From: RBC101 sp052387735
GTDB lineage: Bacteria; Gemmatimonadota; Gemmatimonadetes; Gemmatimonadales; Gemmatimonadaceae
Direction: 5' to 3'
Length of the DNA: 6,133 nt
Assembly: GCA_052387735.1 (NCBI GenBank)
Contig: JBQTIW010000028.1
Coordinates: 1 to 6,133, forward strand
The notes under the pieces were generated by a model. The model was given only the letters and a program-made list of their open reading frames with translations. It did no database searches and was not told the DNA's origin. Made by a program: the position numbers and the translations under genes. Position 1 is the stretch's first letter. Every line of letters begins with the position of its first letter. Below, in pieces: positions 5,169-6,133 of this stretch.

Positions 5169-6133
5169 CGCGGAGTCGGGGAATTGGGAGATGAGGTCAG
5201 CCGTCGGAGCCACTCGTCGGCCCAGTGGTCAAACGATCCGTCGGTGATGGCCCGGCGCGCCTGGCGCATCAGGCTGATCAGGAAATGTACATTGTGCAGC
5301 GAGAGGAGGCGCAGCCCCAGCAGCTCATCGGCAACGTACAGGTGGCGGAGGTAGGCGCGCGTGAAACGGCGGCAGGTGGCGCAATCGCAGCCCTCGTCCA
5401 GCGGCGCGCGATCCGCGCGGTATTCGGCTCTCTTGATGTTGATGCGGCCCTCACGCGTGAACGCCGTTCCGTTCCTCCCCATGCGCGTCGGCGCCACGCA
5501 GTCGAACAGATCGACACCCCGCCTGACGCTTTCGATCAGATCCTCGGGGAAGCCGACACCCATGAGGTAGCGCGGGCGCTCCGCCGGAAGGTCGGCCCGC
5601 AATGCCTCGAGGGTCGCGTACATGTCGGGCTTGGATTCCCCGACGGAGAGTCCGCCGATGCCAAACCCAGCCCAGTCGCCGAGGTCGAGTGCGGTCCGCG
5701 CCGCTTCGCGCCGCAAGTCGGCGTACACTCCGCCCTGCAAGACGGGAAAGAGGGCCTGTGTCCCGTCGCTCCGAGCTTCGAAGGCCTGGTGGCAGCGGGC
5801 CAGCCATCGCAGGCTTCGCTCGCTCGCGTCGCGGGACGACGAGCGATCCGACTGCCCGGGAATCACGTGATCGAACTGCATGATCACGTCCGCGCCGAGG
5901 TTCCGTTCAATCTCCATCACGCTCTCCGGTGTAAACACCCGGGTCGACCCATCAACATGTGAGCGAAACTCCACACCGTCCTCGCTCACCGTACGCAGCG
6001 TTGCCAGCGAGAACACCTGGAAGCCTCCGGAGTCGGTGAGGATCGGACCATCCCACTGCATGAATTCGTGCAGTCCGCCCAGGTCGCGGACGAGCTGGTC
6101 GCCGGGGCGCAGGTGCAGGTGGTAGGCGTTGGA
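5165..6133 (-). CDS. tgt: tRNA-guanine transglycosylase (queuosine pathway), 5' end cut by window
   Basis: Tgt exchanges guanine-34 in GUN-anticodon tRNAs for preQ1 in most bacteria, a step toward queuosine. The window holds the C-terminal 322 residues, entering at SNAYHLHLRPG; about 50-60 N-terminal residues should lie beyond the right edge. Numbered from the first in-window Met (ATG at 6061), TDSGGFQ carries the general-base Asp (D10), FDCVAPTR the nucleophilic Asp (D187), GGLSVGE is the pocket strand (137-142), and YLMGVGFPEDL (165-175) is typical. The zinc site C-x-C-x2-C-x25-H is complete: C225, C227, C230 and H256. The segment MQFDHVIPGQS (61-71) departs from the usual FDECTPYPA: Val66 sits where most bacterial enzymes have Cys. 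The stop overlaps the yajC start by four bases. Enzyme family is secure; preQ1 versus queuine preference cannot be read with certainty. Confidence 0.97.
   Translation of the reverse strand, partial: SNAYHLHLRPGDQLVRDLGGLHEFMQWDGPILTDSGGFQVFSLATLRTVSEDGVEFRSHVDGSTRVFTPESVMEIERNLGADVIMQFDHVIPGQSDRSSSRDASERSLRWLARCHQAFEARSDGTQALFPVLQGGVYADLRREAARTALDLGDWAGFGIGGLSVGESKPDMYATLEALRADLPAERPRYLMGVGFPEDLIESVRRGVDLFDCVAPTRMGRNGTAFTREGRINIKRAEYRADRAPLDEGCDCATCRRFTRAYLRHLYVADELLGLRLLSLHNVHFLISLMRQARRAITDGSFDHWADEWLRRLTSSPNSPTPR

Noticed and set aside
5225..5962. Plus-strand open frame (245 codons) opposite tgt
   Set aside because: Antisense shadow; the opposite strand holds the complete Tgt active site and zinc site.
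1..6133. A defence system, secondary-metabolite locus, mobile element or CRISPR array
   Set aside because: Every gene is a recognisable housekeeping or envelope family, gene density is complete, composition looks uniform, and no direct-repeat arrays or transposase motifs are present.

Overview
This 6,133-base, GC-rich window (about two-thirds G+C by eye) is almost completely filled by one co-directional run of eight genes on the minus strand. Read in the direction of transcription, from high to low coordinates, they are: tgt (5' end outside the window), yajC, def, fmt, rsmB, a membrane-anchored three-PASTA protein with no kinase domain, rpe, and a TlpA-like thioredoxin (3' end outside the window). 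Four of the seven junctions are 4-base ATGA/GTGA stop-start overlaps. The other three gaps are 10, 44 and at most 87 bases. This looks like a single polycistronic, translationally coupled housekeeping operon. No RNA gene, mobile element, CRISPR array or convincing terminator is visible.

Functionally, the run joins tRNA modification (Tgt), an accessory subunit of the Sec translocon (YajC), the two halves of the N-formylmethionine cycle (Fmt adds the formyl group to initiator tRNA, Def removes it from nascent proteins), 16S rRNA methylation (RsmB), a cell-envelope PASTA protein, pentose-phosphate metabolism (Rpe) and an envelope thiol-disulfide protein. The order def-fmt-rsmB-(PASTA)-rpe resembles the def-fmt-rsmB-rlmN-prpC-prkC-rsgA-rpe cluster of Bacillus and relatives. 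Here the PASTA kinase is replaced by a PASTA protein without a kinase, and rlmN, prpC and rsgA are absent. The tgt-yajC pair is the classical one, but secD does not follow it.

The organism is a free-standing bacterium with a GC-rich genome. The gene order and sequence style would fit Gemmatimonadota or a neighbouring phylum, but this is inference and the window does not prove it.

I found no undescribed multi-gene system. The items most worth a second look are: the kinase-less PASTA protein in the prkC position; an over-represented GTTAGGC heptamer that accounts for every TTA codon I found in the secure reading frames; an altered substrate-pocket segment in Tgt (FDHV where FDEC is usual); and an inverted repeat next to a possible leaderless promoter in front of rsmB.
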